A stretch of 64,000 bases of DNA, taken from positions 1 through 64,000 of the forward strand of contig CADEDJ010000001.1 of NCBI GenBank assembly GCA_902826055.1, given 5' to 3'. The notes under the pieces are model-generated. The model had not been told where the DNA came from. It worked only from the letters and a program-made list of their open reading frames with translations, and did not search any database. The position numbers and the translations under genes were made by a program. Position 1 is the stretch's first letter; each line of letters starts with the position of its first letter. Source of the DNA: an uncultured Nitrosomonas sp. (GTDB lineage: Bacteria > Pseudomonadota > Gammaproteobacteria > Burkholderiales > Nitrosomonadaceae). This document shows, one piece after another, positions 48,314-58,603 of this stretch.

Positions 48314-48663
48314 GATTGCATTCTCCTAACAAAGATTTGGCACTCCAGAAAATAATAGCGATTCTTTTTTCTTTCCATCAAAGCTATTATTTTATAATGA
48401 TACTCCACAATCGAACGATGTATAGGTAAATCTAAATCTGACTCAAAGATCAAAAAGTTGGCGCTGATATGAGTTAAGTTTTGTAGCGACTTTGAGATTG
48501 TGTTTTGCTATTTACATATCAAAATATTATGCAATAGAGCAATCTCCATAACCATTGCTTTTTCCAAACTACGCAATTAGAATCCCATTCGTTACTGTCT
48601 TTCTACAAATATGCCGATTGAACGATTAACGGCATAACTACTCAAAAAGCAGTAATGCAATGG

Positions 48664-48765
48664 GAAACTAGGGTTCCGGTCTAAAGCAAAACGGCGTCAG
48701 GTCCAAGAGTTTCCGGTCTCGTGATAACGAGGCTCCACGGAGGGAAAAAAGCCCGGGAGGTTAAG
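48664..48765 (+). ncRNA. Guanidine-I riboswitch (ykkC class)
   Basis: The conserved blocks of the ykkC RNA appear in order: CTAGGGTTCCGGTC at 48668-48681, GGTCCAAGAG at 48700-48709, CCACGG at 48735-48740, and GGGAAAAAAGCCCGGGAGG at 48742-48760. A hairpin CTCGT/ACGAG (48718-48722 with 48727-48731) and the short GGG/CCC stem (742-744 with 752-754) are visible. The consensus GGTCCGAGAG has one G-to-A change. The class binds free guanidinium and switches on export or degradation genes. It lies 60 nt before the permease and so controls the whole guanidine operon. Upstream, 48314-48663 shows no other recognised element. Confidence 0.93.
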
Positions 48766-48766
48766 G

Positions 48767-48790
48767 TGTAATGTACTGGTGTACATTACA
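48767..48790 (+). promoter_or_regulatory. Perfect 10-bp inverted repeat between riboswitch and permease gene
   Basis: TGTAATGTAC (48767-48776) and GTACATTACA (48781-48790) flank a TGGT loop. A TTTTTT run follows at about 48805-48810, not directly next to the stem. It may be part of the riboswitch expression platform (a terminator-like hairpin or a partner of the aptamer 3' end), or a protein-binding palindrome. Confidence 0.5.
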
Positions 48791-48825
48791 ATCTCGGTAA
48801 ATCCTTTTTTGTACGGAGTCTTGTT

Positions 48826-50271
48826 ATGTCAGGTTCAACAAAACAAACTGCTTCCTCGCAAGATACTCATGGAGCTGGTGATATGCTCAATCGCAGCATG
48901 AGTGTATGGCACAGTTTCACGCTGGGTTTTGCGGTTGTCTCACCAGTCGCCGGACTCTATGCCATCATCGGCGTACAAACAGTAGTGGCCGGTGGCGGCT
49001 GGTTTGCCGCATTGGCGGTCTGCTTACTCATGCAACTGCTGGTAGCTACGGTTTATGCGGAATTGTCTTCGCAATTTCCGATTGCGGGCGGCGCCTATAA
49101 ATGGGCACGGCAGCTCGGCGGTGCCATAGCCGGAAACTATGCGGGCGTGATCTATATTTGTTCCACCATCGCCATGGTCACCACAACCGCCTACACCGGT
49201 GGTTTCTGGCTGGCAACCTTCTGCGGGGTGTCAGATAATGGCGGTGAAATCATGGTGCTATGGGCCGCTTTGTTCCTGCTTCTTTGTACCTTGCTCAACC
49301 TGGCGCCCGTCAGCATTTTCAATCTGATAATCAAATTGGGTGTTTACGCCGAAGTCGTCGGATCTTTCGGCGTTGCATTGCTATTATTCTTTTTCTTCCG
49401 CCAGCATCCGTTCATGGAATTATTCCAGCATATGGGTACCGGCACAGCGCCCAGTGAAATGGCTGCATTTCTGGCGGCATTAGCTATATCAGGCTGGGCC
49501 TTTATCGGTTTTGATGCCTGCTCCACGACCGCCGAAGAAACCCATCAACCCAAGCGCATGGTACCTCGGGCAATTTTCATGTCGCTACTGCTTGTCGGCA
49601 CGGTAGTTTTATTCAACTCAGCCGCATTGATTCTGGCTTTTGAGCATGACACGTTGAGACATTCCAGTCATACATCCGATCCGGTTACGCCACTGATCGC
49701 CAGTAGCATTGGAGAATGGTTTGAAAAACCCTTTTTAGCAATCGTGATGACTGCTTTTCTGGCCTGCGGTGCATCAATGGTGAAATATACATCCCGTATC
49801 GTATATTCGATGGCACGAGAGGGCAATATGCCCGCAATACTGAGCCGGGTGACAGTTAGCAAGACGCCGCGTAATGCTGTCCTCTTTACCGTTTTGTTGG
49901 CAGGTTGCGGATTAATTTTCGGACTTAATGACGATGCCGTGGCCACCATTATCGCTTTCGGTACCGGCGGTTTATATGCCATGTTTACCTTCACGACCGG
50001 GTTTGCATTAGTTGCCCGGCTCACAGGGCGGTGGGATCCTCAACTCGGAGAATTAAAACTGGGTAAATGGGGATTAATCATCAATATCTTAGCGTTCATG
50101 TGGTCGTTATTTGAAGTCATCAATATTGCCTGGCCACGCCCTTATGCCATTTCGGCTGACGCGCCTTGGTGGCAATTGTGGGCAACTCCTCTGGTTTTAG
50201 GCAGCATTCTTACCATCACAACTGTGTATATTCTTTACAAAAAATGGTTTAGCGATAAGAAACTCTCTTAA
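48826..50271 (+). CDS. APC-family permease, probable guanidine importer
   Basis: 481 aa with about twelve transmembrane helices. The amino acid-polyamine-organocation superfamily pattern is clear: SFTLGFAVVSPVAGLYAI near the N-terminus, QFPIAGGAYKWARQLGG, and GWAFIGFDACSTTAEETHQPKRMVP in the middle. Start ATG 48826 has a GGAG site at 48815-48818. It is the first gene after the guanidine-I riboswitch and heads the carboxylase operon, so the likely cargo is guanidine (guanidinium). Homologues are often labelled urea or amino acid permease; the riboswitch is the reason for preferring guanidine. Confidence 0.9.
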   Translation: MSGSTKQTASSQDTHGAGDMLNRSMSVWHSFTLGFAVVSPVAGLYAIIGVQTVVAGGGWFAALAVCLLMQLLVATVYAELSSQFPIAGGAYKWARQLGGAIAGNYAGVIYICSTIAMVTTTAYTGGFWLATFCGVSDNGGEIMVLWAALFLLLCTLLNLAPVSIFNLIIKLGVYAEVVGSFGVALLLFFFFRQHPFMELFQHMGTGTAPSEMAAFLAALAISGWAFIGFDACSTTAEETHQPKRMVPRAIFMSLLLVGTVVLFNSAALILAFEHDTLRHSSHTSDPVTPLIASSIGEWFEKPFLAIVMTAFLACGASMVKYTSRIVYSMAREGNMPAILSRVTVSKTPRNAVLFTVLLAGCGLIFGLNDDAVATIIAFGTGGLYAMFTFTTGFALVARLTGRWDPQLGELKLGKWGLIINILAFMWSLFEVINIAWPRPYAISADAPWWQLWATPLVLGSILTITTVYILYKKWFSDKKLS

Positions 50272-50283
50272 AAGGAATTCATC

Positions 50284-51009
50284 ATGAATCAGCACAATAC
50301 AATAATCTGGAAACAATCCATCCCGGGAGGATGCCACTGGTCGGGCATCATCCGTCGCGGTACGACATTGCGGTTAACTGATGTCGATGGAGGCGCCAAT
50401 ACTGCGGTATTGTTTTTCAATCAGGAAGAAAAACTCGAGCGTTACAATATGGCGGACACCTTGAAATCCCAGCATACTTTCCGCTTGACCAAAGGACATG
50501 CTTGCCATTCGGATATGGGACGGATTTTCTGTTGCATCACGCAAGATACCGCAGGCTGGAACGATACCGTATGCGGCTTGAGCGACAGTCACTCAATCCA
50601 ACAACAATACGGCACTGCGCGCTATCAGGAACATCGCAATCAAATGTTTCGCAGCGGCCTGGATGGCATGTTGATTGAATTGGGAAAATGGGGATTGGGG
50701 ATGCGCGATATCGTTTCGAATATCAATTTTTTCAGCAAAGTAACCGCCAATAGCGCCGGGGAATTAACATTTCATCCTAATCACAGCAAAGCGGGCGATT
50801 ATATCGACTTGAGTTTCGTAATGAATACGCTGCTGGTGCTATCTGCGGCTCCCCATCCTTTGGATCCGAAGCAGCCTTATCAGCCCGGTGCAGTCACTTT
50901 AGAGCTGTTCGATACACCCGCTGAAGCCGCTAACGAATGCCTGCATATCGCCGAGAATATTCGCGCATTACAAAATGCCAAACATTTTTATTGTGAGGGT
51001 ACGCTATGA
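50284..51009 (+). CDS. DUF1989 protein, carboxyguanidine deiminase subunit (first of pair; 'urea carboxylase-associated')
   Basis: 241 aa, the longer of two DUF1989 proteins in the operon. Conserved phrases are [45 protein letters not shown] and SNINFFSKV. These proteins used to be called urea carboxylase-associated; together they are now known as the heteromeric carboxyguanidine deiminase (CgdA/CgdB) that removes ammonia from carboxyguanidine to leave allophanate. Which subunit name applies here I cannot say. It starts 12 bp after the permease and its stop overlaps the next start (ATGA), implying translational coupling and equal production. Confidence 0.88.
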   Translation: MNQHNTIIWKQSIPGGCHWSGIIRRGTTLRLTDVDGGANTAVLFFNQEEKLERYNMADTLKSQHTFRLTKGHACHSDMGRIFCCITQDTAGWNDTVCGLSDSHSIQQQYGTARYQEHRNQMFRSGLDGMLIELGKWGLGMRDIVSNINFFSKVTANSAGELTFHPNHSKAGDYIDLSFVMNTLLVLSAAPHPLDPKQPYQPGAVTLELFDTPAEAANECLHIAENIRALQNAKHFYCEGTL

Positions 51010-51668
51010 ACACATTTAATCTGCAAACAAGCCAGCTTGATCCCAACCAAGCAGTCGTGAATGAAATTTGCGCCGCCGGTGAGCCTTGGACCAAGATTGT
51101 CAAGCAGGGACAATTTTTCCGTATCGTCGATCTGGAAGGCAATCAAGCCGTTGATACATTGTTTTTCAATGCCAATCACGCCTTGGAGCGTTATAGCGCG
51201 ACCGATACCATCCGTGCTCAAAATAAGCTGTATTTGACCACCGGCAGTAAGCTGTGCTCCAATTTTGGCAACACCATGCTGACAATCGTAGCGGATACCT
51301 GTGGGCGTCATGACACATTGGGCGGCGCCTGTGCGGCGGAAAGTAACACGGTTCGCTATGCGCTGGAAAAATACCCGATGCACAGTTGCCGCGACAATTT
51401 TTTGCATGCGCTGGCGCATGATACCGCTTGTGAACAATTAGGCATGAGCAAGCGCGATATTCCCAGCAACATCAATTTTTTTATGAATGTTCCTGTAACT
51501 GAAGACGGTGGCTTGGAATTTGTCGATGGTATCTCAGCGCCGGGTAAGTATGTCGAAATGCGTGCGGAAATGGATGTATTGGTATTGATTTCCAACTGCC
51601 CGCAACTCAACAATCCATGTAACGCGTATAACCCGACGCCGATCCGCTTGCTGGTCTGGGATGCCTAG
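51006..51668 (+). CDS. DUF1989 protein, carboxyguanidine deiminase subunit (second of pair)
   Basis: 220 aa, homologous to the preceding gene. Shared features are the [18 protein letters not shown] strand pair, [32 protein letters not shown] (with Cys and His possibly binding metal) and SNINFFMNV. It should form the deiminase together with the preceding product, acting on the carboxylase product in the cytoplasm. The ATG overlaps the upstream stop by four bases. A 66-bp gap follows before the carboxylase, containing a GGGGATAA site. Confidence 0.88.
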   Translation: MNTFNLQTSQLDPNQAVVNEICAAGEPWTKIVKQGQFFRIVDLEGNQAVDTLFFNANHALERYSATDTIRAQNKLYLTTGSKLCSNFGNTMLTIVADTCGRHDTLGGACAAESNTVRYALEKYPMHSCRDNFLHALAHDTACEQLGMSKRDIPSNINFFMNVPVTEDGGLEFVDGISAPGKYVEMRAEMDVLVLISNCPQLNNPCNAYNPTPIRLLVWDA

Positions 51669-51734
51669 TTATGTATGACAACAAGCTGAGCAATGACACC
51701 CGGCTGACCATTTATCCAATAAGGGGATAATGCC

Positions 51735-54700
51735 ATGTTCGACAAAGTCCTGATTGCCAATCGCGGCGCTATCGCGTGCCGGATTATCCGCACCCTGCGC
51801 CGCATGCAGGTCAAAAGTGTAGCAGTCTATACCGAGGCCGATGTGTTATCGCGGCATGTCGCCGAAGCCGATGAGGCCTATTGCATTGGCAGCGGGCTGG
51901 CTGCAGAGAGTTATTTGCGTACCGATAAAATCCTGGAGATTGCCCGGCAAAGCGGTGCGCAAGCTATTCATCCCGGCTATGGTTTTCTCAGTGAGAAAGC
52001 CGATTTTGCCGAGCAATGCGCTATTCATGGCATCCGTTTTATCGGTCCTACCCCGCAGCAAATGCGCGCCTTTGGTTTAAAGCACACGGCACGCGCCTTG
52101 GCGCTGGAAAACCAGGTACCGCTTTTGCCGGGAAGCGGTTTGCTGGAGAATCTTGAGGCGGCTTGTCATCAAGCCAAGCATATCGGCTATCCGTTGATGT
52201 TGAAAAGTACCGCGGGCGGTGGCGGCATCGGTATGCGGCTGTGCTGGAACCAGGATGAGCTGATGAGTGCTTACGAATCCGTCAAAGCGTTGGCACAAAA
52301 CAATTTTAAGGATGCCGGGTTGTTCCTGGAAAAATATGTCGACCGTGCGCGCCATATTGAAGTGCAGATTTTCGGAGATGGCAATGGCCAAGTCGTTGCA
52401 CTCGGCGAGCGCGATTGTTCCATGCAACGACGCAATCAGAAAGTCATCGAGGAAACGCCTGCTCCCAATCTCGTTCCTCATTTGCGCCAGGCACTGCTGG
52501 ATACGGCGGTGCGCTTGGGAAAGGCTGTGAATTATCAGTCTGCGGGTACCGTCGAATATATTTTTGACGATACTACCGGTCAGTTTTATTTTCTTGAAGT
52601 TAATACCCGCTTGCAAGTTGAACACGGTGTAACAGAGGAAGTCACCGGTATCGATCTGGTGGAGTGGATGGTGCGGCAAGCCGCGGGCGATCTACCCTCT
52701 CTCGATTCTTTCACGATCGAACCCAGCGGCGCTTCCATTCAGGTGCGGGTGTACGCTGAAAATCCTGCCAAAGATTTCCAGCCTTCCAGCGGAATCCTGA
52801 CGGCGGCCGAATTTTCTGACGCCGCACGTGTTGAAACGTGGGTTGAACGCGGTATTGAGGTATCCGCATTTTACGATCCGATGCTGGCCAAAATTATTGT
52901 GCGTGCGCCGGAGCGGGACGCAGCCATTACAAAACTACTGAATGCATTGGATAACACATCGCTGCATGGCATTGAAACCAATCTGGATTATCTCAAGCAA
53001 ATTCTGCATAGCACAGTGTTTCGCAGCGGACAGCAAAACACGCAATTTCTCAATGGGTTTCATTATCAGCCGCACAGCATAGACGTCCTGAATGCCGGTG
53101 TGCAGACCACGATACAGGACTATCCCGGGCGGATCGGCTACTGGAATGTGGGCGTGCCGCCTTCCGGACCGATGGATAGCCTGGCTTTCCGTCTCGCCAA
53201 CCGCTTAGTCAACAATCCTGACAACAGCGCCGGGTTGGAAATCACGCTGGCAGGTCCGACGCTGCGCTTCAATTGCGATAGCGTTATTGCGATCTGTGGC
53301 GCGCCGATCGATGTATGCTTGGATAGCGAACCGCTACTGCAATGGCAGTCTCACTTCATCAAAGCAGGCGCGCTGCTGCAATTCGGCAAAGTCCGGCAAT
53401 CCGGCAGCCGGGTTTACTTGGCTGTGCACGGCGGCTTTCAGGTGCCCGATTATCTCGACAGCAAATCCACCTTCACGCTCGGACAGTTCGGCGGCCATGC
53501 GGGCCGTGTGCTGCGTGCCGGCGATGTGTTGCATGTTCGGCCGTTGCCATCTTCTCAGCCGGATTCGCAGCAAGTGCCGCAGCAGTGGATTCCGCGTTAT
53601 ACCAATCAGTGGGAGATCGCCGTCTTGTATGGGCCGCATGGCGCACCGGATTTCTTCACCGCAGCCGATATTGAACAGTTTTTTGCCGCTGAGTGGAAGG
53701 TGCATCACAATTCCAGCCGTACCGGCGTGCGTCTGATCGGCCCCAAGCCGCAATGGGCACGCAGCGATGGCGGCGAAGCCGGCTTGCATCCCTCCAATAT
53801 TCACGATAATGCTTATGCCATCGGGGCGGTTGATTTTACCGGAGACATGCCGATCATCCTCGGCCCTGACGGCCCCAGCCTAGGCGGATTCGTGTGTCCG
53901 GCCACAATCGCGCAGGCAGAATTGTGGAAAACCGGACAACTTAGACCCGGTGACAGTGTTCGCTTTTACCCGATATCGCTGGAACAAGCATTGGTATTGG
54001 AACAACAGCAAAATCAATTGATTCGGCAGCTTAATACGGATACCGGCGCGCCGGTAATTTCCCGCTCCGAAAAACCGGGCAATGCCGTTCTGCATCGAAT
54101 TCCGGAGAGCGCATCATCCGTGCAAGTGACTTACCGGCAATCCGGCGATAAATACCTATTGATCGAGTACGGCCCGCCCATCCTCGATTTGAATTTACGC
54201 TTCCGCGCTCACGCTTTGATGACATGGCTGCAACAATGCATAGACAAGCAGGAACTTAGCGGCATTCTGGATCTGACACCCGGTATCCGCTCGCTGCAGA
54301 TTCATTTCGATTCGCGCCGACTGGCGCGCGAAAAATTGCTGGAAATGTTGATTGCAGGCGAAAAACAGCTACCCGCGATTGACGAAATGGAAGTGCCGTC
54401 TCGTATCATTCATTTGCCGCTTTCTTGGGATGATGCTGCCACGCGGCTGGCGATCGAGAAATATATGCAATCGGTACGCAGCGATGCGCCCTGGTGTCCG
54501 AGCAATATCGAATTTATCCGCCGCATTAACGGACTGGAATCGATTGAAGACGTGCAGCATATTGTATTTTCGGCCAGTTATCTGGTAATGGGACTGGGCG
54601 ATGTTTATTTGGGCGCACCGGTTGCAACGCCATTGGATCCGCGCCATCGCTTGGTCACTACCAAATACAATCCGGCACGTACCTGGACGCCGGAAAATGC

Positions 54701-55358
54701 CGTCGGTATTGGTGGTGCCTATTTATGCGTGTATGGCATGGAAGGCCCGGGCGGGTATCAGTTTGTGGGCCGCACGATGCAAATGTGGAATCGTTACCGT
54801 CAAACAACCGATTTCAAGGATGATAAACCCTGGTTATTGCGTTTCTTTGATCAGATCCGTTTCTACCTGGTTAGCGAAAGCGAATTGCTCAGGCTGCGCC
54901 AGGATTTCATTAGCGGGCACTTCAAGCTGCGTACTGAAGAAACAGTTCTGAACTTGAAGCAATACCAAATTTTCCTGCAGCAACATGCTGCAAGCATTAA
55001 CACATTCAAAACCCGGCAACAAGCTGCATTCGAAGCTGAGCGCCAACGCTGGGAAGCCCACGGTCAATCGCAATATGTCAGTGAAGATGTACTTGATGAA
55101 GCGGATACCCAGAGCGAACTGGATTTGCCGCAAGGCTCCCAAGCTGTCAGTTCGCAGGTTACGGGCACGGTATGGAAAATACTGGCCGATGAAGGTGAAT
55201 CCGTGGAAGCAGGCAAGCCGGTGATCATGATTGAATCGATGAAAATGGAATTTCCGTTGGATTCGCCGGTTACTGGTACGGTGCAACAATTATTTTGCAA
55301 ACAAGGCGGGTATGTATCGGCCGGTCAAGTACTTTTCATCGTTCGGGAGAATCAGTGA
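51735..55358 (+). CDS. Biotin-dependent guanidine carboxylase (annotated homologues: urea carboxylase)
   Basis: 1207 aa, normal size for bacterial urea amidolyase-type carboxylases. Domain order: biotin carboxylase (about 1-450; [13 protein letters not shown] at 157-168 and [16 protein letters not shown] at 225-240), carboxyltransferase halves KipA/AHS2 and KipI/AHS1 (about 455-1030), and C-terminal biotin carrier domain with biotinylated Lys1170 in [11 protein letters not shown] and bicarbonate charge biotin, and the carboxyl group passes to the substrate. The guanidine-I riboswitch and the two deiminase genes indicate guanidine as substrate, giving carboxyguanidine; urea may be a secondary substrate. 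The stop overlaps the next gene by one base. Confidence 0.93.
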   Translation: MFDKVLIANRGAIACRIIRTLRRMQVKSVAVYTEADVLSRHVAEADEAYCIGSGLAAESYLRTDKILEIARQSGAQAIHPGYGFLSEKADFAEQCAIHGIRFIGPTPQQMRAFGLKHTARALALENQVPLLPGSGLLENLEAACHQAKHIGYPLMLKSTAGGGGIGMRLCWNQDELMSAYESVKALAQNNFKDAGLFLEKYVDRARHIEVQIFGDGNGQVVALGERDCSMQRRNQKVIEETPAPNLVPHLRQALLDTAVRLGKAVNYQSAGTVEYIFDDTTGQFYFLEVNTRLQVEHGVTEEVTGIDLVEWMVRQAAGDLPSLDSFTIEPSGASIQVRVYAENPAKDFQPSSGILTAAEFSDAARVETWVERGIEVSAFYDPMLAKIIVRAPERDAAITKLLNALDNTSLHGIETNLDYLKQILHSTVFRSGQQNTQFLNGFHYQPHSIDVLNAGVQTTIQDYPGRIGYWNVGVPPSGPMDSLAFRLANRLVNNPDNSAGLEITLAGPTLRFNCDSVIAICGAPIDVCLDSEPLLQWQSHFIKAGALLQFGKVRQSGSRVYLAVHGGFQVPDYLDSKSTFTLGQFGGHAGRVLRAGDVLHVRPLPSSQPDSQQVPQQWIPRYTNQWEIAVLYGPHGAPDFFTAADIEQFFAAEWKVHHNSSRTGVRLIGPKPQWARSDGGEAGLHPSNIHDNAYAIGAVDFTGDMPIILGPDGPSLGGFVCPATIAQAELWKTGQLRPGDSVRFYPISLEQALVLEQQQNQLIRQLNTDTGAPVISRSEKPGNAVLHRIPESASSVQVTYRQSGDKYLLIEYGPPILDLNLRFRAHALMTWLQQCIDKQELSGILDLTPGIRSLQIHFDSRRLAREKLLEMLIAGEKQLPAIDEMEVPSRIIHLPLSWDDAATRLAIEKYMQSVRSDAPWCPSNIEFIRRINGLESIEDVQHIVFSASYLVMGLGDVYLGAPVATPLDPRHRLVTTKYNPARTWTPENAVGIGGAYLCVYGMEGPGGYQFVGRTMQMWNRYRQTTDFKDDKPWLLRFFDQIRFYLVSESELLRLRQDFISGHFKLRTEETVLNLKQYQIFLQQHAASINTFKTRQQAAFEAERQRWEAHGQSQYVSEDVLDEADTQSELDLPQGSQAVSSQVTGTVWKILADEGESVEAGKPVIMIESMKMEFPLDSPVTGTVQQLFCKQGGYVSAGQVLFIVRENQ

Positions 55359-57184
55359 TGAGTCGTAAAATTCTTCCGCTACCCGATATTTCATCGTTGC
55401 AGCAACATTACGCAAGGGGTGAATGGTCACCACCCCAAGTAGTCGAAGCCCTCTATGCCGAAATTCAAAATGACCCGGATCATATCTGGATTTCCACGCT
55501 GTCATTGGAATCGTTGCGAAACTATGCGCGCAATATCGAGGCGCAAGGGATGGCATCACTGCCGCTGTATGGCGTGCCTTTCGCCATTAAAGACAATATC
55601 GATTTGGCAACATTACCAACTACGGCAGCTTGTCCGGCTTTTGCTTATACACCTTCCGGCAGTGCCACGGTTGTGCAAAGACTCATTGATGCCGGTGCCA
55701 TCCCCATCGGCAAAACCAATCTCGATCAATTCGCTACCGGATTGAATGGCACACGATCGCCTTATGGCGCGTGCCGCAATGCCTTTAACCCCGAGTATAT
55801 TTCCGGTGGCTCCAGTTCCGGTTCAGCAGTCGCAGTCGCCAAGGGGCAGGTGTGCTTTAGCCTCGGTACCGATACTGCAGGTTCCGGCAGAGTGCCCGCC
55901 GCTTTTAATAATCTGATCGGCTATAAACCGACCAAAGGCTGGTTCTCCGCTCACGGCATGGTGTCGGCCTGCCGATCCCTCGATACCCTATCCGTTTTCA
56001 CTTTTACCGCTGCGGATGCGGCACTTATTCTAGCTATTGCTGCCGCCTATGATGCAGAAGATAGCTATTCCAGGAAAAGAGAAGCACATGATTTCAATTT
56101 TGGCGCGGCGTCGCATTTTCGTTTTGGTATTCCACGCCAGCAACAACTCAAATTCTTCGATAATCAGGACAGTGAGCGGTTATTCTATGAATCCATTGCC
56201 CGAATACGTGCGATGGGTGGAGAAGCCATCGAAATAGACTTTACGCCATTTATCGAAACTGCCCGCCTGCTTTACGAAGGCCCGTGGATAGCTGAACGCT
56301 ATGCGGCAATCCGGTCATTTTTTGATTTACATAACGAGCAAATCATCGCGCCGGTACGTGAAATTATCGCAACTGCGAAACAGCGTTCGGCAGCGGATGC
56401 GTTTGAGGGAATCTATCAGTTACGCCAGCTCAAACAACAGGCAGACCGGATCTGGGCGAATATCAATTGCCTGCTGACACCGACCGCCGGTACCATCTAT
56501 ACCATTCAAGCCATGCAACAAAATCCGGTTCGTCTCAACACCAACTTAGGGTTTTACACCAATTTCATGAACCTGCTCGACTACGCAGCGGTTGCTGTTC
56601 CCGCAGGCCTTCAGCAGAATGGATTGCCTTTTGGTATCACGCTGGCAGCACCCGCACATCACGATGAATCGCTGCTGCATCTTGCGCACCGGCTGCAACA
56701 AGCCTACTCCCTCCCTTTAGGTGCAACAGGCATTGCGTTTCCGCACAATACCGATTTCCCGGCGGCATCCCGCTCCGGCCAGGTGTGGATAGCCGTATGT
56801 GGAGCGCATTTGTCGGGTTTACCGTTGAATGAACAATTAACCAGTCGCCAAGGCCGATTAGTAGCTAGCACGACCACGTCATCGGATTACAGGCTTTACG
56901 CATTGCCGGGAAAATCACCGCAACGGCCCGGTTTGATCCGCGTCAACCCAAACGAAGCAGGCGCTGCAATCGAAGTGGAAGTGTGGGAATTACCAGAATG
57001 CGAATTCGGCAGTTTTACCGCCAATATTCCCGCGCCACTAGGAATTGGCCGCATTACGCTGGCAAACGGTGAAACGGTACAAGGCTTTCTGTGTGAGCAC
57101 TATGCCATCATCAATGCAGAGGATATCAGCCATTTGGGTGGATGGCGCAACTACTTGCGACAACTGGATAAATCATTATCTTAA
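55358..57184 (+). CDS. atzF: Allophanate hydrolase
   Basis: 608 aa. The start ATG 55358 overlaps the carboxylase stop (TGATG); the frame is open upstream but this start matches the family. The amidase-signature domain (about 1-440) has the Ser-cisSer-Lys triad: Lys78 in FAIKDNIDLA, Ser152 in GGSSSGSAV and Ser176 in GTDTAGSGRVP. The C-terminal domain (about 475-600) is the second allophanate-hydrolase domain that decarboxylates the intermediate. Products are ammonia and CO2. It completes the guanidine route; the stop is 48 bp from a convergent HxlR gene. Confidence 0.96.
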   Translation: MSRKILPLPDISSLQQHYARGEWSPPQVVEALYAEIQNDPDHIWISTLSLESLRNYARNIEAQGMASLPLYGVPFAIKDNIDLATLPTTAACPAFAYTPSGSATVVQRLIDAGAIPIGKTNLDQFATGLNGTRSPYGACRNAFNPEYISGGSSSGSAVAVAKGQVCFSLGTDTAGSGRVPAAFNNLIGYKPTKGWFSAHGMVSACRSLDTLSVFTFTAADAALILAIAAAYDAEDSYSRKREAHDFNFGAASHFRFGIPRQQQLKFFDNQDSERLFYESIARIRAMGGEAIEIDFTPFIETARLLYEGPWIAERYAAIRSFFDLHNEQIIAPVREIIATAKQRSAADAFEGIYQLRQLKQQADRIWANINCLLTPTAGTIYTIQAMQQNPVRLNTNLGFYTNFMNLLDYAAVAVPAGLQQNGLPFGITLAAPAHHDESLLHLAHRLQQAYSLPLGATGIAFPHNTDFPAASRSGQVWIAVCGAHLSGLPLNEQLTSRQGRLVASTTTSSDYRLYALPGKSPQRPGLIRVNPNEAGAAIEVEVWELPECEFGSFTANIPAPLGIGRITLANGETVQGFLCEHYAIINAEDISHLGGWRNYLRQLDKSLS

Positions 57185-57232
57185 AACCGATTGTAAAACA
57201 AGCTACTTATCTCACCATCCTTGAATAATCAT

Positions 57233-57553
57233 TTACTCAGCCGCAACAGGATATTTCCTTCCCCATTCATCCATCGCCAGCAGGATAGCTTTAAGTGAAT
57301 GCCCTAACGGAGATAACGAATATTCGACACGTGGTGGAATTTCGTTGAAATCATTTCTGACAATTAATTGATGCACCTCCATCTCGCGCAATTGCCGGCT
57401 TAAGGTACGGTGGGTAATACCTGTCAAATTCCGTTGCAGCTCGTTAAATCGCATCGTGCCATTTAACAAATGATGGATAATTAGAACCTTCCATCGTCCG
57501 CCTATTACTTTCAGCGTAACTTCTACAGAACAACAAACTTGTTTAACTGGCAT
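57233..57553 (-). CDS. HxlR family transcriptional regulator
   Basis: 106 aa, a single winged helix-turn-helix of the HxlR/MarR-like type. CSVEVTLKVIGGRWKVLIIHHLLNG is the family opening, with a redox-candidate Cys pair (VCCSVEV, residues 7-8), and RFNELQRNLTGITHRTLSRQLREME is the recognition region. Such regulators are often repressors responding to thiol-reactive or aromatic compounds. It is transcribed away from the pirin operon, so it most likely controls that operon and itself through the inverted GTACTT sites in the 110-bp gap. Start ATG 57553. Confidence 0.92.
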   Translation of the reverse strand: MPVKQVCCSVEVTLKVIGGRWKVLIIHHLLNGTMRFNELQRNLTGITHRTLSRQLREMEVHQLIVRNDFNEIPPRVEYSLSPLGHSLKAILLAMDEWGRKYPVAAE

Positions 57554-57591
57554 TTTGAATCTCCTTGTTTATAACAGTATCCTTTTTGTGC

Positions 57592-57636
57592 GTACTTGTA
57601 ATTTAACCAGATCATATTAATCTACTACGTAAGTAC
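57592..57636. promoter_or_regulatory. Candidate HxlR operator region with inverted GTACTT half-sites
   Basis: GTACTT at 57592-57597 faces AAGTAC at 57631-57636, each in a wider TACTTGTA or TACGTAAGTA context. They lie between the divergent starts of the HxlR gene (57553) and the pirin gene (57663). HxlR-family boxes often contain TACT...AGTA symmetry, so binding here is plausible. Confidence 0.35.
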
Positions 57637-57662
57637 AAAATCTTGCTGGAGGATAATAAGCC

Positions 57663-58559
57663 ATGCTGACGACAATACAACCTGAAGTATCCGCAAAAAA
57701 ACTATCGCGCATCCTACGAAATGCAAACCAACATTGGGTTGGCGATGGCTTTCCGGTACGCACACTATTTTCCTATTCAACGCTGGGACCGATGATCAGC
57801 CCTTTTTTGCTGTTTGATTATGCAGGGCCATTGGAATTTCAGCCGACTAGACAGCGTCACGGTGTTGGCGAACATCCGCATCGCGGTTTTGAAACCGTTA
57901 CCATTGTGTATAGCGGCAAAGTGGAGCATCGTGACAGTTCCGGTGCTGGCGGAAAAATTGGGCCTGGCGATGTGCAATGGATGACCGCAGCTTCCGGTCT
58001 GGTGCATGAAGAATTCCATGGCCGCGATTTCGCCGAGCATGGCGGCGTGTTGGAGATGGTGCAATTGTGGGTGAACTTGCCGGCCAAAGACAAGATGTCG
58101 CCACCGCACTATCAAAGTATTCTGGAAAGCCAGATTCCTGTCATCGATCTGCCGGAAAATCAAGGAAAAGTACGCGTTATTGCCGGTGAATTCGAGGGAG
58201 CCGCAGGACCAGCACATACTTTTACGCCAATCAACGTCTGGGATTTGCGCTTAAACAATGAGCAGCCGATCGACCTTGCCGTGCCCGATGGCTATAACAC
58301 ATTGCTCGCCGTGCTCAAAGGATCGGTGCGTATCAACAATGAAACCGAAACCATTAACGCAGCAGAGGTCGGCTTATTTACTCAAGCAGGCGGTCATATT
58401 CGCATCAATAGCGCATCCGATACGACTGCGCTATTGCTGTGCGGTGAACCGATCAATGAACCCATCGTCGGCAGCGGCCCGTTTGTCATGAATACCGCGG
58501 AGGAAATCCGCCAGGCCATGGCAGATTACCAGAGCGGTAAAATGGGCAGAATCGCATGA
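57663..58559 (+). CDS. Pirin family protein (quercetinase-like bicupin)
   Basis: 298 aa. The N-terminal cupin carries the pirin metal ligands His71, His73 (HPHRGFET), His115 and Glu117 (GLVHEEFH), and PGDVQWMTAASG. The second cupin (about 165-285) lacks a full ligand set, as is usual. Bacterial pirins often have quercetin 2,3-dioxygenase activity or bind regulators; the physiological substrate is unknown. ATG 57663 has GGAGG at 57648-57652. It is the first gene of the operon controlled by the divergent HxlR regulator. Confidence 0.93.
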   Translation: MLTTIQPEVSAKKLSRILRNANQHWVGDGFPVRTLFSYSTLGPMISPFLLFDYAGPLEFQPTRQRHGVGEHPHRGFETVTIVYSGKVEHRDSSGAGGKIGPGDVQWMTAASGLVHEEFHGRDFAEHGGVLEMVQLWVNLPAKDKMSPPHYQSILESQIPVIDLPENQGKVRVIAGEFEGAAGPAHTFTPINVWDLRLNNEQPIDLAVPDGYNTLLAVLKGSVRINNETETINAAEVGLFTQAGGHIRINSASDTTALLLCGEPINEPIVGSGPFVMNTAEEIRQAMADYQSGKMGRIA

Positions 58560-58603
58560 ACGCACATAATTACGCGTAATGAACCGGTTGCATTTTTACA
58601 GAG

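Noticed and set aside
48605-48640. ATGCCG...CGGCAT partial palindrome and TTGAAC box upstream of the riboswitch
   Set aside because: Could be a promoter or operator for the guanidine operon, but the -10 match is poor and the symmetry partial.
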